From: Nannobrachium achirus
Lineage: Eukaryota; Chordata; Actinopteri; Myctophiformes; Myctophidae
NCBI GenBank assembly: GCA_963921795.1
Contig: OY997654.1
Location: forward strand, 878,867 to 942,866
Direction: 5' to 3'
Length of the DNA: 64,000 nt
Below the pieces are notes generated by a model. That model saw only the letters and a list, made by a program, of their open reading frames with translations. It did not search any database and was not told the origin of the DNA. A program made the position numbers and the translations under genes. Shown here one piece after another: positions 30,986 to 42,276 of this stretch. The first letter of the stretch is position 1, and each line of letters opens with the position of its first letter.

Positions 30986-31216
30986 TCGTCGTTGTCGGGT
31001 GGAAACCTCGTATCTCCAAGTTTCAAATTTGTATGTTCTTTCGCAAAGTAAAGCCCTGCTTCATCACACAAGGCCGTCGCACAAAACTAGTGAAAACAGC
31101 CGATCTACAAGCACACAAAGCCTCGCACCGCGAGGCGTTGTGTGCTTGTTTAAATCAATTTTAAAATGAAAAACTAACGGTTTTGGACATACAAGGTTTC
31201 CACCCGACAACGACGA
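30986..31216 (+). mobile_element. TA-target MITE (family A), best complete copy
   Basis: TCGTCGTTGTCGGGTGGAAA to TTTCCACCCGACAACGACGA, TA at 30984-30985 and 31217-31218. The inverted ends continue about 28 bp (CCTCGTATCTCCA/GGACATACAAGG). 231 bp, non-coding. The TA target and short inverted ends fit Tc1/mariner-type mobilisation. Confidence 0.92.
31090..31150. repeat. Window-wide hairpin, A variant, outer right arm lost
   Basis: GTGAAAACAGCCGATCTACA to GCGAGGCGTTGTGTGCTTGT, then a jump to TTAAATC. Confidence 0.9.
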
Positions 31217-31410
31217 TATATACAATGGATGGCGTGCCGGTAAAAACCACAGCCATATAACGTATACAGCTATACCGTCTGCCGATACCAGCAGGATCCG
31301 ATGCAGCTTTTTCCACCAGGCAGCCAGGCTTATGTATAATGGACAATAAAGTTAGCGTAAGAGTTACTTTCTGTTTAAAACAAAAGGCTTTTGCGAAAAA
31401 GGTTAAAGCT

Positions 31411-31506
31411 CTATATTCAATGATTGATTGAAGACTGTATTAGAAGTTTGCATAGAAAGACGGTACAGTCCACTGTTACAAGGTCAACTAAAAGGAGATT
31501 CTAGTA
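31411..31506 (-). repeat. Inverted copy of a LINE 3' end
   Basis: TTGATTGAAGACTGTATTAG, AAGTTTGCATAGAAA, ACGGTACAGTCCACTGTTAC, ACTAAAAGGAGATTC is the diverged reverse complement of 32420-32530. It lies about 300 bp before the LINE ORF remnant, so the element is bracketed by inverted copies of its own 3' end. Confidence 0.75.
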
Positions 31507-31803
31507 AAGCACTTGGCTTATTTACACAGGAAACCATTGATAAAAATGTATAATTCAGACGATAATCGTTACTGGAGTTTGTTCATTAACAGGAGTCGCT
31601 CCTTTTCTTTCCAATTCTCTCTCCTTAATAAACAGAAAATACATTTCCAGGTATTCCAAATGGATACATTTTCATTCATCAGCTTACATTTTATAGTGTT
31701 CCAGTTCCAATTTTGTCTGCTCATTTCTTTGTGTCGTCACTTGTTTCATCACATTTCATCACATTTCACTGGTTTATCCTGTATCCTGTACTGTATGAGT
31801 TGA

Positions 31804-32208
31804 TTGACTTCTATTCTAATTCTAATTAGGGTCCTGCTTAACCTTCCCTATCAGACTCACCTCACCGCTACTCACCAGTTAAGAGTGGGGTGGCTCAGAG
31901 TAGATGACAGAGTACAGCAACTTGCAATGGGCCTGGTGTACAAGATACACTACACCACTATGATACCCAAGTACCTGTCAAAATACTTTATAAACATTAA
32001 GGATGTCCATAATTACAACACCAGAGGCAGCGCCACAGATCACTTTCAACCCAGAGTCAAAACCAACAAAGGGTCAAACTCTTTTTTCTGCTATACCACC
32101 AAAATATGGAAAGCCTTACCGAAGGCCATAAAGGAGTGTGGATCACTAGCATCCTTTAAAATTGCCCTGAAAAACCACTTACAGTCAGCAGCCGTTCGCA
32201 ACTGGTAA
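31804..32208 (+). pseudogene. LINE ORF2 C-terminal remnant
   Basis: The 134-codon frame contains HQLRVGWLRVDDRVQQLAMG, LVYKIHY, IPKYLSKYF, HNYNTRGS and SFFCYTTKIWKALPKAIKEC followed by SLASFKIALKNHL. This follows the order of the post-RT region of L2/CR1-type LINEs: L-WLPV-RI, K-LHG-AP-YL, H-Y-TR, AP-LWN-LP, FK--LK-HL. The stop at 32206-32208 is followed by a 3' untranslated region and (TCAA)n tail. Codons upstream of about 31850 do not look LINE-like. It is 5'-truncated. The clade is inferred only. Confidence 0.75.
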
Positions 32209-32530
32209 AAAAAACTAACCTAGCCCAACCCTACCCTCCCCTGCCCCTTCTTTGTATATACTTACTGTTTGTTTTGAATTACTGTTTTCCTTTTTTTTTT
32301 TGTTCTCTCATTTTTATTTTTATTTACATATCTACTGCATAGTACTGTGTTCTATTCGTCTGTCATTCAATGTTATATGAGATACTTTAAAGGTTTCCTG
32401 TGGAAATAAGATTAGTCTTTTCATGGATCTCCTTTTAGTAGACCTTACCAGTGAACTGTACCGTCATGAAACTGTACCTTTTCCTATGCAAACTTCTAAT
32501 AAAGTCTTCAATCAATCAATCAATCAATCA
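32209..32530 (+). repeat. LINE 3' untranslated region with (TCAA)n tail
   Basis: Follows the stop codon. Ends AACTTCTAATAAAGTCTTCA and about five ATCA units (32508-32529), the short tandem repeat tail typical of L2/CR1-type LINEs. Confidence 0.75.
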
Positions 32531-32625
32531 AATCTTTCCCGATTGGATTAAATTGGTATCGTGAACTGAAAAATGATTCTCTTTGCCAATTGTGATATTT
32601 TTATTATAATCAAAGTTGTCTATGT

Positions 32626-32993
32626 ATAGATGACAGTTTCATTGCTTGACAGCACAATCATCAGTGTATTTTGGTTTCATGTCAATTTGTGTTTTTAGAT
32701 ATTTAACCACTTGAACCGTCAATACTTAATAAACGTGACCTTTCACTCTGCACTTAGTCTGCTCTTTATCCCCTCTACACTTTGCAGAAAATAGCCAATC
32801 TACAAGCTCACAACGCCTCGCAGCTTGTAGATTTGCTATTTTTGGCTAAAGTTATCAGAATAGGGACATAAGACAGTGTTCAAGTGGTTAATATAAAAAA
32901 AAAAGGGGGGGGGGTAGTTTCTATCACACAAAGATTTGGAGGACCCCCTGTAGTGGCTCCCGGGTCCCGGACCCCCTGTTGAAGACCCCTGTA
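32626..32993 (+). mobile_element. hAT-type element H copy 2, left end missing
   Basis: GTTTCATTGCTTGACAGCAC through TTGAAGACCCCTG matches H copy 1 (13670-14005). Hairpin at 32787-32843. Confidence 0.87.
32787..32843. repeat. Window-wide hairpin, right arm shortened
   Basis: GAAAATAGCCAATCTACAAG, CTCACAACGCCTCGCAGCTT, GTAGATTTGCTATTTTT. About 18 bases around the centre and right arm are missing. Confidence 0.9.
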
Positions 32994-33035
32994 ATTGTCC
33001 ATATACTGTATGTCACTTCCGCCTGTATGTAAACA

Positions 33036-33130
33036 CTAACACTGATGAAGGCCTGCATGCCCGAAACATGGCTGCTTGGTGCTGCTGCTGCAGATCATAA
33101 ACTTTATTTAAAAAATAAAATCCTAAGACT
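33036..33130 (+). repeat. Possible Penelope- or LINE-like retroelement tail
   Basis: CTGATGAAGGCCTGCATGCC, CGAAACATGG, then ATAAACTTTATTTAAAAAAT resembles the GATGAAGGC-CCGAAAC-AATAAA ends of some retroelements. Low support. Confidence 0.3.
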
Positions 33131-33166
33131 TCTAAAGAGGGTCCGGATTGTATCTTCTGTATGCAT

Positions 33167-33614
<448 letters not shown>

Positions 33615-33721
33615 GTGTATGCATGTATCATACATGGGCAACTGGTGGCCCGGGAGCCACATGCGGCCCCCAACTTCACTTAATGTGGCCTGCTGGTTAA
33701 TACTGGAATACTGATATATTA

Positions 33722-34165
33722 TAGGGCATTCACCAAATCTTCGAATATCAACGTTGTTTACCGAAGTCGAATATTCGCTTATTTCTATTTTTTTATTGAT
33801 TTCTCTTTAAAAAAGATATAGTTTATGAAGCTTGGCTAGATGGGAAGTCATAAGAATGAGTTGTCAATGCCCCTGGTGGATGAATTTGTTAATGCTCTAT
33901 ACCAGGGGTTCTCAAATCTTTTTAGACCGTGACCCCCAAAATAAACATATTTGAACTGGGGACTCCCACCCTGACAAGCACTTGGAATTGTAGGTATCAA
34001 TGTGGTTCCACAGATAAACATTGTGAAAATAGCCGATCTACATGCTCACACCGCCTGCTTACTTAATATTTGACAGTTTGGCCAGTCCTGTCGAATATTC
34101 GACTATTCGAATACTTTGAGGTCGAATAATTAGAATACTAAAAATCACTATTCGTGAATGCCCTA
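33722..34165 (+). mobile_element. hAT-type element G copy 2, nested in W
   Basis: TAGGGCATTCACCAAATCTT to ATTCGTGAATGCCCTA. Flanks ATATATTA and ATATAGTA (7 of 8 match). Its own hairpin is reduced to the left arm at 34022-34055. Confidence 0.92.
34022..34055. repeat. Window-wide hairpin, D/G variant, left arm only
   Basis: GTGAAAATAGCCGATCTACA, TGCTCACACCGCCT, then the G body resumes. Confidence 0.85.
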
Positions 34166-34365
34166 ATATAGTATTGAGTTCAGCTGTTACAATTCCAACC
34201 ATGCAGACATGACTCACTTTAATTACTTCAGTCTATATTAGTAGCTTAATGACTTAGCACTAATCTTTTTTTACATGCAATGTATTTGTATTTAAGCTCA
34301 AAGTTACATCAGGAACATATACATGCATTTGAAAAATGTAACTTTTCATGGTTCCAATTCAAAAT

Positions 34366-34439
34366 GGCTAAAATAGCTGATCTACAAGCTCAAAATGTGT
34401 CAAACTTGCGACATGTTTTGATCTTGTAGATCGCCTATC
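34366..34439. repeat. Window-wide hairpin, W variant
   Basis: AAAATAGCTGATCTACAAGC and GATCTTGTAGATCGCCTATC outer arms. Inner arms are TCAAAATGTGTC and GACATGTTTTGA instead of TCACAACGCGTC/GACGCGTTGTGA, so the C-to-A change is matched on the other arm. Confidence 0.88.
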
Positions 34440-34659
34440 TAGTGCATTGTGGCCGTCCGGAGTTAATAAAAAAAAAAGTGTCTCTCTCTCATCATTAAAG
34501 TTGCCCACCTCTGGTGTATGCCATAGACCAGGAGTTCCCAAACCCTTTTGTCTCAGGGCACCCCAAACATATTTTTTTAATCCGAGGCACCCCTACATTA
34601 TAATTTTCAGTCCCAGCAGCTTATATTTATAGCATACCCAGCTGGCACACGACGTCCGT

Positions 34660-37600
34660 TGACGTTGATTTTTGGTTGGATTTAGGTCGCGACGTCAGCT
34701 AACCAAAATCCAACGTTGGACCAACGTCAACTTCCAACGTTGTATCAACGTATTAATTTGACGTCAATTGACGTTGTTATTTGGTTGGTTTTAGGTTGTG
34801 TTGGTAACTGACCAATAACCAACGTCTGTTCAACGTATTATCCCAACGTCATCCTGACGTCGAATACTGACATTCTGTTGTCGGATTTTTGACCAAACCT
34901 CAATGTCTGCCCAACGTTATTATGACAACGTCCACACAACGTTGCAGTCTAACATCATCAGACGTTGATATTTGGTTGGTTTTAGGTTGTGTTGGTAACT
35001 AACCAATAACCAACGTCTGTTCAACGTATTATCCCAACGTCAGGTTGACGTCGAATACTGACATGCTGTTGTCGGATTTTTGAACAAACCTCAATGTCTG
35101 CCCAACGTTATTTTACTAACGTCCACACAACGTTGCAGTCTAACATCATCAGACGTTGACATTTGGTTGGTTTTAGGTTTTGTTGGTAACTAACCAATAA
35201 CCAACGTCTGTTTAACCTATTAACCCAATGTCAGGTTGACGTCGAATACTGACATGCTCTTGTCGGATTTTTGACCAAACCTCAATGTCTGCCCAACGTT
35301 ATTTTACTAACGTCCACATAACGTTGAAGTCTAACATCATCAGACGTTGATATTTGGTTGGTTTTAGGTTGTGTTGGTAACTGACCAATAACCAACGTCT
35401 GTTCACGTATTATCCCAACGTCATCTTGATGTCGAATACTGACATTCTGTTGTCAGATTTTTGGACAAACCTCAATGTCTATCCAACGTTATTATGACAA
35501 CGTCCACACAACGTTGCAGTCTAACATCATTAGACGTAGATATTTGGTTGGTTTTAGGTTGTGTTGGTAACTAACCAATAACCAACATCTGTTCAACGTA
35601 TTATCCCAACGTCAGGTTGACGTCGAATACTGACATGCTGTTGTCGGATTTTTGACCAAACCTCAATGTCTGCCCAATGTTATTTTACTAACGTCCACAC
35701 AACGTTGCAGTCTAACATCATCAGACGTTGACATTTGGTTGGTTTTAGGTTGCGTTGGTAACTAACCAATAACCAACGTCTGTTCAACCTATTATCCCAA
35801 CATCATGTTGACGTCGAACACTGACATGCCCTTGTCGGATTTTTGACCAAACCTCAATGTCTGCCCAACGTTATTTTACTAACGTCCACATAACGTTGAA
35901 GTCTAACATCATTAGACATAGATATTTGGTTGGTTTTAGGTTGTGTTGGTAACTAACGAATAACCAACGTGTGTTCAACGTGTTTTCCCAACATCAGGCT
36001 GATGTTGAATCACTGACATGCTGTTGTCGGATATTTGACTGAACCTCAGTGTCTGTCCAACGTTATTATAATAACGTCTACACAACATTGCAGTCTAACG
36101 TCATTAGACGTTGACATTTGGTTGGTTTTAGGTTGTGTTGGTAACTGACCAATAACCAACGTCTGTTCGACTTATTATCCCAGCGTCATCTTGACGTCGA
36201 ATACTGACATGCTCTTGTCTGATATTTGACCAAACGTCAATGTCTGCCCAATGTTATTATGACAACGTCCACACAACGTTGCAGTCTAACATCATCAGAC
36301 GTTGATATTTGGTTGGTTTTAGGTTGTGTTGGTAACTGACCAATAACCAACGTCTGTTCGACGTATTATCCCAACGTCATATTGACGTTGAATACTCAGA
36401 TGCTGTTGTCGGTATTGAGGTTTGAGACCAAACCTCAATGTCTGCCCAACGTTATTTTACTAACGTCCACATAACGTTGAAGTCTAACATCATCAGACGT
36501 TGATATTTGGTTGGTTTTAGGTTGTGTTGGTAACTGACCAATAACCAACGTCTGTTCGACTTATTATTCCAGCGTCATCTTGACGTCGAATATTGACATG
36601 CTGTTGTCGGATTTTTGACCAAACATCAATGTCTGCCCAATGTTATTATGACAACGTCCACACAACGTTGCAGTCTAACATCATCAGACGCTGATATTTG
36701 GTTGGTTTTAGGTTGCGTTGGTAACTAACCAATAACCAATGTCTGTTCAACGTATTATCCCAACGTCATATTGATGTTGAATTCTGACATGCTCTTGTCT
36801 GATATTTGACCAAACATCAATGTCTGCCCAACATTATCATGACAACGTCCACACAACGTTGCAGTCTAACATCATCAGACGTTGATATTTGGTTGGTTTT
36901 AGGTTGTGTTGGTAACTGACCAATAACCAACGTCTGTTCGACGTATTATCCCAACTTCAGGTTGACGTTGAATACTCAGATGCTGTTGTCGGTATTAGAC
37001 CAAACCTCAATGTCTGCCCAACGTTATTTTACTAACGTCCACATAACGTTGAAGTCTAACATCATCGGACGTTGATATTTGGTTGGTTTTAGGTTGTGTT
37101 GGTAACTAACCAATAACCAACGTCTGTTCAACGTATAATCCCAACGTCAGGTTGATGTCGAATTCTAACATGCTCTTGTCGGATTTTTGACCAAACCTCA
37201 ATGTCTGCCCAACGTTATCATGACAACGTCCACACAACGCTGCAGTCTAACATCATTAGACATAGATATTTGGTTGGTTTTAGGTTGTGTTGGTAACTAA
37301 CCAATAACCAACGTCTGTTCAACGTATAATCCCAACGTCATATTGACGTCGAACACTGACATGCTCTTGTCGGATTTTTGACCAAACCTCAATGTCTGCC
37401 CAACGTTATCATGACAACGTCCACACAACGCTGCAGTCTAACATCATTAGACATAGATATTTGGTTGGTTTTAGGTTGTGTTGGTAACTAACCAATAACC
37501 AACGTCTGTTCAACGTATAATCCCAACGTCATATTGACGTCGAACAATGACATGCTCTTGTCGGATTTTTGACCAAACCTCAATGTCTGCCCAACGTTAT

Positions 37601-37915
37601 CATGACAACGTCCACACAACGTTGCAGTCTAACATCATTAGACGTAGATATTTGGTTGGTTTTAGGTTGTGTTGGTAACTAACAAATAACCAACGTGTGT
37701 TCAACGTGTTTTCCCAACATCAGGCTGATGTTGAATCACTGACATGCTGTTGTCGGATATTCGACCAAACCTCAGTGTCTGCCCAACGGTATTATGACAA
37801 CGTCCACACAACGTTGAAGTCTAACATCATCAGACGTTGATATTTGGTTGGTTTTAGGTTTTGTTGATAACTGACCAACGTCTGTTCAACGTATTATCCC
37901 AACGTCAGGTTGACT
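34660..37915. repeat. Left arm satellite, 191-bp unit, 17 copies
   Basis: The landmark TTTGGTTGGTTTTAGGTT recurs at 34780, 34971, 35162, 35353, 35543, 35734, 35925, 36117, 36308, 36506, 36697, 36888, 37078, 37269, 37460, 37651 and 37843. Spacing is 190-192 except one 198. Each unit holds about eight ACGT cores (CAACGTC, GACGTCG, CAACGTTG). Confidence 0.97.
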
Positions 37916-37919
37916 GCTT

Positions 37920-39360
37920 AACTTACAATGCTGTATGCATTGCAAAGGATTATGCTTTGCTGGGGATAAAAACAGAACATCTCTGGTTAAAGACCACATA
38001 AAGTATGCAGTTTAAGGGACAGTAAGGTGTCATTACAGTTAGGGACATCTGAATGTTTATGAAATTAAATTAATTTGGATCATAGCATTCATTGGACTAT
38101 CAGTGTCTCTCTTGAATGTAATGGTAGTTACAGGTAAGCATGAGCATTCAGTTAATCTTGGATGTGAACAAGACCAGTATAACGGGGGAGTTTATTGGCA
38201 TGGACATAGTGAACAAGGTATCTAGCAAGAATGTCAAAGTTCCTTGATAAGCAACCCCTGAGGACACTAGCCACTTCATTGGTCCAGCGTACCATTACAT
38301 TGGCTCAACAAAAAACTAAAGATAGGTTGCAACAGTGCCGATTATAAATGAATGTGGGTTGTCCTTAAAGTCCAAGACCATTTCAATTTCAATGTTTTGA
38401 ATCCTAAATAAGAGCTAGTGTATCTAATCTGAAATGACAGGAACTTAGAGGACAAGTAGGCCTATATTTCTTCAGTGGGGGTATAACAAAATGCATTGTG
38501 GCCTAAACTCGGGCGATAAAGAGAGAAAGACAGACAGACAGATAGGCACACCATGATGCTTATCTAACAGTACACAGCAGAATGCTGTGACAATGACCTC
38601 TGAATCTTGCCTAGAGTCCATGATTAAAGGCATATCATTCAGCCACAGAAGGGCTTACATAGGCTAGAAATGGCTAACTGTTAATGGAAAGGTCTTGACC
38701 TCAGCTGTAATAGGTCATTGTTGAACATCTATGGGACACCATCAAATGGGGTATACCCATTTAAAGATAAAAACAACATATCCCATAATATCTCCTGGCA
38801 CAGGGATCATCAATGTCTGTACATTGACACATGTGGCGAGACTTGCCTTTGACCATGGTAGATTTTAGATTTTGTTTTTAAATAACAATGTTGTAATTTT
38901 GATCATGAGACTAAATTTCTGTCCCAGTCTCCAGGGTTTCTTCAGGATATGTATGACATTATATTCCACTAGTGGAAAAAAAGTTTCCATTATATAATGT
39001 TTCCAAGGTCCATTATTTATTCAGCAGTTAAATAGTGTTATTGTGACAGTAATCATTGCTATTTATATAGTGTTTGTTTAGTAATGTTAGGTTGGTTCCA
39101 GCCTTCCAGGTGGTCCCCAGCTAAATGATGGGGAGTTGATAACCAAATGGACCCCTATAGATCTTTTAATTACTGTAAAATCAAACCAAATGTACAAGCT
39201 AAATTATTTTTTACACATGATCTGTATTCCTAAATTATTAGGTATGAGACTGAGAGGCTAAATCTCACTAAATGGTGGTCCATGGCTCAAATGCATAATT
39301 GACAAACACTGATTTTGTGCCATGGTTCTCAAAGTGGGAGTGGGAGCTAGAAGTGATTAA
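37920..39360. other. Interior of the 11-kb element, no clear feature
   Basis: AT-rich. A worn hAT-like piece at about 39107-39345 (GGTGGTCCCCAGCTAAATGA; GGTTCTCAAAGTGGGAG) resembles the element at 49483. Nothing else recognised. Confidence 0.45.
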
Positions 39361-39363
39361 CAG

Positions 39364-39473
<110 letters not shown>

Positions 39474-40076
39474 TACATGGCTCATTTGTAATGTATTTTG
39501 TAGTCTTTCAACTTTTGTTTTTCTTCTGTCAACAGAAAATTCCAACGTCGAAAAGAAGTCTATGCAATATGGTAGGTTAAGTCTCCTCTTACCACCCTTT
39601 AGCAAAGTCTTTTTTAATCCAGGAAATCCAGTAGTAATCCACAATAGGAAAATAAAAGGTATCTTCATCCTGTGGTATAATATCCAAGATCCAATATAGA
39701 ATACAGCATGACTTTTGCATGAGACTTCTCCTTCTCTTCTTACCCTGTACTGCCAAAGCTGCACTTCACAGGTGTTACAAACACGTCTGAATGCCAATCT
39801 ACTGCAGCCAATCACTGCAGGAACTAGTCAAGTACTAAATAATATACTGTACATGCTCATATTATGCAATGTGTTCTTGTAGATAATTTTGTGTCTAATG
39901 CAACATTGTTGTTTGATGGAGTATGATAAAATCTAACCTATTCATTTCCTTTTTCACTCTCTCTCTGTTACATGAGGTGTCTCTGTGGTGGTATGAGGTG
40001 ATCCTGGGAGCTAAGCCAACCAGGTAATTTACTTAATTAATAATGATTTATTTGAACTGAGAAGCCATTCTACAGC

Positions 40077-40117
40077 CTCACATTGTGTGTGCTTGTAGAT
40101 CAGCTATTTTTGTGACT
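40077..40117. repeat. Window-wide hairpin, right-arm remnant
   Basis: CTCACATTGTGTGTGCTTGT followed by AGATCAGCTATTTTTGTGAC, in an apparent intron of the candidate unit. A left-arm scrap TAGCCAATCTACAA is at 40735-40748. Confidence 0.75.
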
Positions 40118-40461
40118 TCGGTCCATTATATCTCCCCTTTAATGATTGAATGATTGCACTCTCCCACAGTAATAAGGAAAATAAAAAACAACACATGTTG
40201 ACCATTTTTACACTTTGTTAATTTTAAGCTCAGTGTCAGCTAGCCCACAATGAGAGTAAATGCCAGCAGAACAATATTGCAAGCCATTTTGGCAAAACCT
40301 TGATCGGCGCTACCCACACGTTAGGTTGTGTAGCTCATGCCTCGAATGCCCGATGCTTACAAGCTGTACTTTGTTGTAAAGGTGACGAATCAATGATAAA
40401 AATGATATAAAACAATACAAATTGGTATTATTAAAGGGGAGATAATGGCCCGAAGTCAAGT
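40111..40461. mobile_element. Possible MITE with TGACTTCGG ends inside the 11-kb element
   Basis: GACTTCGGTCCATTATATCT plus CCCCTTTAAT at the left and the inverted ATTAAAGGGGAGATAATGGC plus CCGAAGTC at the right: inverted repeats of about 33 bp with few mismatches. Target duplication not clear. Confidence 0.6.
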
Positions 40462-40810
40462 TTCCTTTCTTTTTGTGCTGATTTTATTTCCTTTCTCTCT
40501 GTGTCTCAGGTGCCGTACGTTGGGTGGCTGCTTGTTCTTGTGACGCAGTGTCCAGTCCTGTCTTATGTGGAAGCAAACATGTATGAACTAGTCACTAGTC
40601 TGTTTTCACTTCTCCCTCTCTCTCTCTCTCAGGTGTCTGCTGTGCTTGTCCCGCCTTTCCTTTGGGATAGACTTGGTGGTTTCTACTCTTGGGAGATAAC
40701 AACCAGGTAGTCTGATCATTGTTTTGTACTAAATAGCCAATCTACAAACTGTTGTGCGATGGAAAATTATAACGCTTTGATTGGGTGTCTAACCTCTCTT
40801 TCTCTCTCAG

Positions 40811-40919
40811 GTGGCGTGACGTGTCTGATAGTCCTTTCGGACCTGGTGCCAGTGGTTGACAGGATAGAGGATGGAGAGAGGAGCAACATCTCTGTGATGA
40901 CCAAGCTTTTAAGACCTTG
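40811..40919 (+). other. Exon-like segment, first of a duplicated pair
   Basis: After CTCTTTCTCTCTCAG: GTGGCGTGACGTGTCTG, GTTGACAGGATAGAGGATGG, AGAGAGGAGCAAC, TCTGTGATGACCAAGCTTTT; followed by GTAGGC. Matches 42200-42276 through most of its length with one internal block (AGTCCTTTCGGACC region) extra. Confidence 0.5.
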
Positions 40920-40960
40920 GTAGGCTTTATATGAGTCACAGTATAAAGTGCATGTTTCAA

Positions 40961-41078
40961 CATGGAAGAAGAGGAGGTTCGCACACTGTTCCAGAGCTCC
41001 GGTAAATAGTTATTATTCTATCCTAATAAACTATTTACTGGAGCTCTGGAACAGTGTGTGAACCTCCTCCTTCCATGG
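40961..41078. repeat. Long hairpin flanked by a 14-bp direct repeat
   Basis: CATGGAAG, GAGGAGGTTCGCACACTGTT, CCAGAGCTCCGGTAAATAGT and the reverse complement through CTCCTTCCATG: arms of about 48 bp, loop about 18. GCATGTTTCAACAT lies at about 40950-40963 and again at about 41146-41159, which brackets the hairpin plus 70 bases as if one insertion. Confidence 0.8.
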
Positions 41079-41713
41079 TGTGTATATTATATATTCCTTG
41101 GTTCGGCACCTGTAAATCTTTGGAGATGTGCTTGCTTCCCTCTCTGCATGTTTCAACATACAATATGAATTAACCCTTGTGTGATGTGGTTTTCTGTGTC
41201 TGCATAATTATTTGTTTAATTATTCTAGGCGATGGCCTGTCTGCATGTTTTCATTTTTTCGCAGCTTAACCACTGGAACCCCCTCTTATGACAATGTCAT
41301 GATATGTGAAAATTATGTGAAAATAAATAAATACAATTTTGCATGAATGTAGCTTATAGACCTGCTGTTGCTGAGCAGATTTGGTGTAGAGGGTTTAAAA
41401 AAGCGGATCACCCTGGGCCACCTGATCAACAAGGGATCAAGAGATTATATGCCATGTTTACAAAAGAACCTTACCCTACTATATTGTTCACAAAAATGTA
41501 ATATGTTTTTCTTCAGGCTCTTCGGTAACCACATGAAGGGGGAAAAGGAAGGTGGCTTTGGAGAAGACTGATGTATTTTAGAGCAATACAAGGTAACTTC
41601 ATGTTGACCAAGGACAGACAATTGGCACACACCAATCTGTAAATAATGTAATTGGGCAAAACATGTCCTTCCCTTTGATACAATGGCAAGTGTCTTTGAT
41701 TTGGTGTCTAACC

Positions 41714-42172
41714 CAGGGGGTTTCAAACATTTTTGACTCGGGTCACCTCGCCCCTGTAAATAATATTTTAATCCACAGCACCCTTGAAGTACACTGTAAA
41801 TATTTTGAATCTTACACCATTAGAGAAATATCAGTTTCCATTAGAACTTGACTGAAAATAACTTTATACTTTATGTTTAACCACTTGAACCCCAGCATCC
41901 CTATTCTGGGAGGAAGGTTCACCAAAAATAGCCGATCTACAAGCTCACAGCGCGTCGTGACATGTTGTGAGCTTGTAGATCTGCTATTTTTGCAGAAGAG
42001 AGTTGGCCGTAGATGGAAAAATAACTCCTCACAAATCAAGTCAGTTTTACTTAGTGAACTGATATTGATGTAGTGATATTGATGATCAGATTATTCTGAG
42101 ACACCCCTGGACTGGCATCAAGGCACCCTAGGGTGCAACAGCACCCACTTTAGGAAACCCTGGTCTAACCTA
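41714..42172 (+). mobile_element. hAT-type element N, intact copy, inside the 11-kb element
   Basis: CAGGGGGTTTCAAACATTTT to TTTAGGAAACCCTG. Duplication GTCTAACC at 41706-41713 and 42173-42180. Carries a hairpin at 41924-41991 with the ACCACTTGAACCCCAGCATC lead-in also seen in family H. Confidence 0.95.
41924..41991. repeat. Window-wide hairpin in element N
   Basis: AAAAATAGCCGATCTACAAG, CTCACAGCGCGTCGTGACAT, GTTGTGAGCTTGTAGATCTG, CTATTTTT. A few bases are unpaired near the centre. Confidence 0.92.
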
Positions 42173-42199
42173 TTTCCTTCTTTCTTCTCTCTCTCTTAG

Positions 42200-42276
42200 C
42201 TGGCGTGATGTGTCTGCTTGGGTCCAGTCGTTGAGAGGATGGAGAGAAGAAGCACCTCTGTGACCAAGCTTTTTAA
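42200..42276 (+). other. Exon-like segment, second of a duplicated pair
   Basis: After CTTCTCTCTCTCTTAG: CTGGCGTGATGTGTCTGCTT, GTCGTTGAGAGGATGGAGAG, AAGAAGCACCTCTGTGACCA, AGCTTTTTAA, then the strong donor GTAAGTAAG. The pair shares order and most bases with 40811-40919. Confidence 0.5.

Larger units (their letters stand above)
33623..34513. mobile_element. hAT-type element W, 8-bp TSD, hosting element G copy 2
   Basis: Left part CATGGGCAACTGGTGGCCCG, right end AAGTTGCCCACCTCTG. Duplication GTGTATGC at 33615-33622 and 34514-34521. Interrupted by G copy 2 (33722-34165). A diverged hairpin at 34366-34439 belongs to W itself. Confidence 0.85.

Noticed and set aside
34660-37915. CRISPR-like array
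   Set aside because: The 191-bp units are continuous tandem repeats without unique spacers, in a eukaryotic transposon arm.
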